64,000 nt of DNA from an uncultured Phycisphaerales bacterium (lineage in GTDB: Bacteria > Planctomycetota > Phycisphaerae > Sedimentisphaerales > Anaerobacaceae): positions 19,204 through 83,203 of the forward strand of contig CALEZT010000172.1 in assembly GCA_937927975.1 (NCBI GenBank), read 5' to 3'. This document shows, piece by piece, positions 60,054 through 64,000 of the stretch. Within the stretch, counting starts at the first letter, position 1; the number at the start of each line of letters is the position of its first letter. The translations under genes and the position numbers were made by a program. The notes under the pieces are model-generated. The model did not search any database. It had not been told where the DNA came from and saw only the letters and a program-made list of their open reading frames with translations.

Positions 60054-60314
60054 ATGGCGGAGCGTGTGACCTATCACGTGCTGCCGGCAGAGGGGGGAAG
60101 CTGGGTCATCAAGCTGATGAACACCGGCCAGATCGTCAGCGGCCACCGATCGAAGATGGAAGCCATTCTTCAAGGTCGGGACCTGGCCCAGAGCCATGAA
60201 TACAGCCTGCTGGCGGTCCACGACCGCGATTGCCGTCTGGAACGACAATACACGTACGGCTGGGACCGAGATCTCTTTCCCGAACGCCGCAGCGCGAAGG
60301 AACCCGGCTCCTGA
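60054..60314 (+). CDS. DUF2188-family small protein
   Basis: An 86-residue cytoplasmic protein. YHVLPAEGGSWVIKLMNTGQ, then HRSKMEAILQGRDLAQSHEYSLLAVHDRDCRLE, follows the DUF2188 pattern: a V-x-W-x-V-K/I strand, an A-rich helix with arginine, and a closing strand with a D-x-x strand. The function of the family is unknown. GGAGG eight bases upstream selects ATG 60054. It is 54 nt upstream of the DUF296 gene. Confidence 0.75.
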   Translation: MAERVTYHVLPAEGGSWVIKLMNTGQIVSGHRSKMEAILQGRDLAQSHEYSLLAVHDRDCRLERQYTYGWDRDLFPERRSAKEPGS

Positions 60315-60367
60315 TCGCCCACCAGGATGTCGGCGAACGGATTCTGTCGGTGGTTCGGAGAACAGAG

Positions 60368-60823
60368 ATGGAGTATTCGGTCGGTCAGGTGGGTCGGGTG
60401 GTGGTGGCCCGGTTGTACGAGGGCGAGGATCTGCACGCGTCCATCGACAAGATCGTTCGCGAGGGCAATATTCGCTGCGCATCGGTCCTCATCGTGGGCG
60501 GGTTCCGCACTGCGGCGGTCGTCGTCGGGCCCGAGCAGGAGAAACCCCAGATCGTGCCGCGATTCACCACGTTCACCGGTCCCGGCGAGGTCCTGGGCGT
60601 CGGCTCGCTCTACTGGGACGACGCGGGCCCCAGGCTGCACATCCACACCGCCATCGGCAAAGACGGCCAGAGCCTTATCGGTTGTCCACGCCACGACGTT
60701 CGCACGTTCCTCATCCTGGAAATCACCATTATCGAGATCACCGGCATTGAGGCGACACGCCAACTCGATCCCGGCAGCGGCATGAAACTGCTCCGTCTGA
60801 CAACAGACGAGAGCAAGGAGTGA
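60368..60823 (+). CDS. DUF296/PPC-domain protein
   Basis: A 151-residue protein of the DUF296 (PPC) fold. VVVARLYEGEDLHASIDKIVREGNIRCASVLIVGGF is the N-terminal half, and LYWDDAGPRLHIHTAIGKD, with its HxH motif, the characteristic core. In other bacteria such proteins are small cytoplasmic homotrimers, and plant relatives carry AT-hook DNA-binding domains. The function here is unknown. GGAG eight bases upstream supports ATG 60368. Confidence 0.85.
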   Translation: MEYSVGQVGRVVVARLYEGEDLHASIDKIVREGNIRCASVLIVGGFRTAAVVVGPEQEKPQIVPRFTTFTGPGEVLGVGSLYWDDAGPRLHIHTAIGKDGQSLIGCPRHDVRTFLILEITIIEITGIEATRQLDPGSGMKLLRLTTDESKE

Positions 60824-60847
60824 AACGGTAGACGATCCGGGCCGATG

Positions 60848-60884
60848 AAAGAAAGAAGGGGCCGAGTCTTGTGGACGCGGCCCC
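60848..60884 (-). terminator. Rho-independent terminator of the LamG protein gene
   Basis: GGGGCCG and CGGCCCC (7 bp) with an inner GTC/GAC and loop TTGTG form the stem; on the minus strand TTCTTTCTTT follows. It lies about 40 nt after the stop of the gene. Confidence 0.75.
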
Positions 60885-60920
60885 CGTCGGATCGCAAGGT
60901 TGCCCTTCTGCCTTGCTGTC

Positions 60921-63740
60921 TCACAGCGGCTTGTGGATCGGCAGTCTTCTGCCCGCAAGCCAGGCGATCTCCTCGGCCGAGAGGGCCTTGTTGTAGATCC
61001 TCACCTCGTCGACCAGGCCGGGAAAATTCCCGCCTGCGGCGTGGGCGCGTTTGCCCATCTGGAAGTTGTCCTGCGTGTTCAGGACCCAGGCCTCGCTCGC
61101 GACGAACTGGCCGTCGCCGTACCAGGCGATCGTCGCGCCGTCGTACGTGGCCGCGAGGTGATGCCACTCGATGTCGATGGTCAGGATCGTCCGCTCCCAG
61201 CCGTAGGCGTGGATGCCGTACTGGTTGGTGCCGCCGATCTTGTTCATATCGAAGCTCTGCGCCGCGGCGCCGTCCGGCTTGCTCGTGAAGCCGAAAAGAT
61301 TCGTCCAGTCGGTGAACGTCGTGTTGTCGGCCTTGACCCAGCCGGAGACCGTCCGCGGAGCGGCCCCGCTGATCCCGACGCTGCCCACCGTCACGTAATC
61401 GTCCGTCCCGTCCAGGCGAAGGGCCTGACCGTCCACACCCGCGGCGTAGGTGGGTCCGCCGGTGGCGGTTCCGTTGCGTCCTTTGCCGGAGGAGTCCTTG
61501 ACATCTCCTTCGAATGCGTACCAGGCGATCAGACTTGCGTTGTCGGGCTCGGCGGGCGTGGTGTACTGGGGGGCCTTTGAAGACAGGCGGATGTCGTCGA
61601 AGTACAGCTTGCCCTTGGCGCCGGCGCCTTCGACGCCGATCGTCAGCGAACGGACGCTACCCACGCCCGCGACCTTGGTCAGGTCGATGTTCCAGGCCTG
61701 CCAGCCCGTTCGGGCCAAGTCCGCGTCGTCGCCGTTGTAGGGCACCTTGGCGTTGTTGACCTTGACGTACAGCTTGCCGGTGTTGCCGCCGGTTCCCGCG
61801 AAGTGGATCGACAGCGTCTTGGCGCCGTGAGCGGTCCAGTCCTGGGCGCCGTCGAATGTCCGCTTGGTTTCGGAGAACGCAAACGACGTGTTGTCGTACG
61901 TCAGGGGCATCGATTGCGATCCACTGCGGACGACCGTCTTCTCGGCGAACGGGGCCTCATTGTACCCGACCTGCGAGCCGCTGGCCTTGTCGGTCAGACC
62001 GTCGATCCAGGCGTGCCAGATCGTGGTCTCGGCGTCGATGTTGTCGTTGTAGCGGTCGAAGTCCTCGACGATTGCGAATTCCTCGGTCGTGAAGCTCCAG
62101 ACGTCGCCGGCATAGTTGCCTGCCTGGCCGCCGGCATGGCCATCGCTGCTCTCGTCCACCTTCCAGAAGTATTTCGTTCCGAGGGACAAATTCGCGGGGG
62201 TGTAGCTGTGATCGGTCACGGTCGCCGCTTCGCCGCGTCCGGGGTCCTGGGCGTCCGGTCCGATGGAAACGGTGTGCGAGGTCGCTTCCCGGCCCGGCCG
62301 CCAGGACAGTCTGGCGCCGACGCTGACGTTCGTGGCTCCGTCCGGCGGCTGCGGTCCGAACGCCTGCAACGGAACGTAGAAGAACCGCACCTCGCTGAGG
62401 CTGGTCTGCTGCGTCACGCCGCCCCAGTTGCTGTTGATGGTCAGCCGGACGTACTTGGCCATGATGCCGCCGAGATCGACGATCGTATCGGCTGCGTAGT
62501 TCGTCACGCCGGGCGCGCGGGCGAACTCGGGCACGCCCTCCAGGGCAGTCCATGTCGCACCGTCGGTCGAATACTCGATCACGACGTCCTTGGCTCCGAA
62601 TCCAACAAACGCCTCGACGACCTGGTTGGCGTTCCAGACCCATAGCTTGTCGAGCTTGTAGACCTTGTCGAATTCATACCGGATCCAGTGCGGCTTGGTG
62701 GTGCTGCTCATCCACATGTCCGTCATCGAGGTCGAATGCTGGTCGGCCGCGTTCAGGCCCGAGCCGTTGATGGTTTTCTCCGGTCCAAAACCCGGTTGGG
62801 AACTGGACGCTGTGGCCGCGACGGGCGCGATCGGATAGGAGAACGGCTCGACGGTAAAGCTCCAGACCTTGCCCTTGAAGACCGTGAAGTCGGGGGCCCC
62901 ATTGGCTTCGTCAACCCGCCAGAAATACGTCTGCCCATAGTCCAGCAGGCCCTCGGGATCATACGCGGCGTCCACCTGGTCCTTGCCTGCGAGCACGCCT
63001 CTCGGATCGGCCTCGCTCGCTGCGTTGACATCCGCGAAGCTCGTCCCGAAGTACACGTCGTGCGTCGCGATGAATTCGCCCGGCCTCCAGACCAGAGTCG
63101 TGTCGCGGGGCACGTCCGTTGCGCCGTCGGCCGGCTGCGGCTCAGTCGCGAATCGCATCGTCGTGTCCATCAAAGGCGGCTGCTCGCCTACGTGCACGCG
63201 GTCCAACCACACCTTCGACGGAATCGTGTCGTTCTTCATCGCCCACCACTGGCCTTTGAGCATGAGGTAGATGGTGGCTTGCCACGCCGGATGGGCAGAC
63301 ATCGAGTCGTCATTGTGCGTGTATTGGAACAGAAACGTCTGCGGCTCGATGGTCAGGGCCACCCGCTGCATCACGATATCGATCCACGTCGGCACCTCGG
63401 GCTTGTACAACTGGATCAGGATGACCATTTCCCGCTCTTTGTCCGCCTTGGCGGTCACGCCGACCGGATAGGTCTTGCCCTTTTCGAACTTCAGGCCGCT
63501 CTGGGCGATCCCGATGCTCGTCACGGACGCGTCGGTCACGTCCATCAGCGCTGCGTTGGACCCCGAGAGGCGAGCCCCCGACACGACGGACACCGTATAG
63601 CCTGTGGCCCCGTACCGGCCCCAGGAGGTCAGGCCGTCGTCGAATTCGCCATTGATGATCTGGTTCCCCTGGCCCCAAAGGGCGGACGAGAACCCTGCCA
63701 ACAGAACAAAAGATACCAGACGGATGAATCCTCGGTTCAT
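60921..63740 (-). CDS. Large secreted protein with discoidin, fibronectin-like and LamG domains
   Basis: A 939-residue exported protein (signal LVSFVLLAGFSSALWG). In order: a CBM4/9-like module (about 26-185, NQIINGEFDDGLTSWG), an Fn3-like module (about 200-295, FATEPQPADGATDVPRD), a discoidin/F5-8-like module (about 305-445, WIRYEFDKVYKLDKLWVWN and VDLGGIMAKYVRLTIN), another Fn3-like module (450-545), a second CBM-like jelly roll (560-725), and a LamG/concanavalin-like module (735-925, LIAWYAFEGDVKDSSGKGRNG, VDEVRIYNKALSAEEIAWL). It is probably a carbohydrate- or surface-binding protein. No catalytic domain is recognised. The same combination is frequent in planctomycete secretomes. Confidence 0.85.
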   Translation of the reverse strand: MNRGFIRLVSFVLLAGFSSALWGQGNQIINGEFDDGLTSWGRYGATGYTVSVVSGARLSGSNAALMDVTDASVTSIGIAQSGLKFEKGKTYPVGVTAKADKEREMVILIQLYKPEVPTWIDIVMQRVALTIEPQTFLFQYTHNDDSMSAHPAWQATIYLMLKGQWWAMKNDTIPSKVWLDRVHVGEQPPLMDTTMRFATEPQPADGATDVPRDTTLVWRPGEFIATHDVYFGTSFADVNAASEADPRGVLAGKDQVDAAYDPEGLLDYGQTYFWRVDEANGAPDFTVFKGKVWSFTVEPFSYPIAPVAATASSSQPGFGPEKTINGSGLNAADQHSTSMTDMWMSSTTKPHWIRYEFDKVYKLDKLWVWNANQVVEAFVGFGAKDVVIEYSTDGATWTALEGVPEFARAPGVTNYAADTIVDLGGIMAKYVRLTINSNWGGVTQQTSLSEVRFFYVPLQAFGPQPPDGATNVSVGARLSWRPGREATSHTVSIGPDAQDPGRGEAATVTDHSYTPANLSLGTKYFWKVDESSDGHAGGQAGNYAGDVWSFTTEEFAIVEDFDRYNDNIDAETTIWHAWIDGLTDKASGSQVGYNEAPFAEKTVVRSGSQSMPLTYDNTSFAFSETKRTFDGAQDWTAHGAKTLSIHFAGTGGNTGKLYVKVNNAKVPYNGDDADLARTGWQAWNIDLTKVAGVGSVRSLTIGVEGAGAKGKLYFDDIRLSSKAPQYTTPAEPDNASLIAWYAFEGDVKDSSGKGRNGTATGGPTYAAGVDGQALRLDGTDDYVTVGSVGISGAAPRTVSGWVKADNTTFTDWTNLFGFTSKPDGAAAQSFDMNKIGGTNQYGIHAYGWERTILTIDIEWHHLAATYDGATIAWYGDGQFVASEAWVLNTQDNFQMGKRAHAAGGNFPGLVDEVRIYNKALSAEEIAWLAGRRLPIHKPL

Positions 63741-63936
63741 GGAATGCCTCCTTCCAAAAGGGAATCCCGATGACGACGGAAAGGATCTGTGGTCACATAC
63801 CAGGGATCCGGATCTTCGATGGGATGTCGGGCTCAGGATGTCTCAAGCACAGTGTCGTTCGCAGCCCTTTCCTCCTTCTGCCTTCCTCGACCAATGGAAT
63901 CGCGACGCGTGCGAAGCGTCGATTCCCATGCCGACA

Positions 63937-63966
63937 ATCCTACCTCTTAGGGTGGTCGTTCGTCAA
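63937..63966 (-). promoter_or_regulatory. Candidate promoter of the LamG protein gene
   Basis: TTGACG and TAGGAT are separated by 18 nt on the minus strand, about 200 nt upstream of the ATG. The leader between holds nothing recognisable. Confidence 0.45.
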
Positions 63967-64000
63967 GCAAAACCCAGTTGGCCCTTGGACAAGCGTGCTA

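Overview
The window looks like a chromosomal segment of a GC-rich planctomycete, most likely class Phycisphaerae. The evidence is indirect but consistent: several orphan H-X9-DG-type prepilins, secreted proteins ending in dockerin-like GD(I/V)NSDG repeats, PQQ-like beta-propeller proteins, an FG-GAP protein, a LamG/discoidin protein and a 69-residue protein of a type I associate with planctomycetes. There is no rRNA, CRISPR array, insertion sequence or prophage. One tRNA gene (tRNA-Pro, GGG) is present.

Layout. 1-10070: redox genes (a membrane-anchored propeller protein cut by the window edge, a NuoE-NuoF fusion, a GltD-like iron-sulfur flavoprotein), a Tat-exported flavodoxin-like protein, a second propeller protein, a zinc-type alcohol dehydrogenase and a TolC-family protein. 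10181-12919 (minus): cytochrome c peroxidase, a prepilin and a dockerin-like secreted protein. 13513-19587: a Cus/Czc-type heavy-metal RND system with two YHS modules. 19570-24627 (minus): a chaperone-usher-like surface-fibre locus. 25431-28899: tRNA-Pro, then a DtxR regulator with feoA, feoB and a HemP-like gene, with a shared dyad operator. 29115-34245: membrane-anchored CbiX-type chelatase, prepilin, a large secreted protein, an OprB-like porin. 34286-42508 (mostly minus): a UDP-uronate route (glucuronokinase-like, uridylyltransferase, epimerase) led by a NusG-like antiterminator with a structured leader, then ATP-grasp enzyme, phosphomannose isomerase and amidase. 42524-46894: a metal-linked cluster around a Fur-family regulator, with His-rich proteins and a CcdA-like membrane protein. 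46905-53085: TPR protein, RibF, a TM1266-like protein, a DHH phosphoesterase, a CPBP protease fusion and a radical SAM protein. 53224-63740: two tandem cyclophilins, a Tat-exported SGNH hydrolase, secreted proteins, an FG-GAP protein interrupted by an in-frame TGA, a DUF2188 protein, a DUF296 protein and a large secreted LamG protein.

How the parts fit. Metal handling is the main theme: heavy-metal efflux, ferrous iron uptake, haem/tetrapyrrole chemistry, and a probable zinc-type Fur regulon. Export and cell-surface construction is the second. Three times a single prepilin gene sits directly beside a secreted-protein gene.

The two most unusual signals are (i) an in-frame TGA in the FG-GAP gene, followed after 12 nt by a perfect 8-bp stem-loop placed where a bacterial SECIS element would be, suggesting a selenoprotein, and (ii) the complete three-gene chaperone-usher-like locus, which is not what I would expect in a planctomycete. 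All functional assignments come from reading the sequence and from recalled family features; no database search was run.
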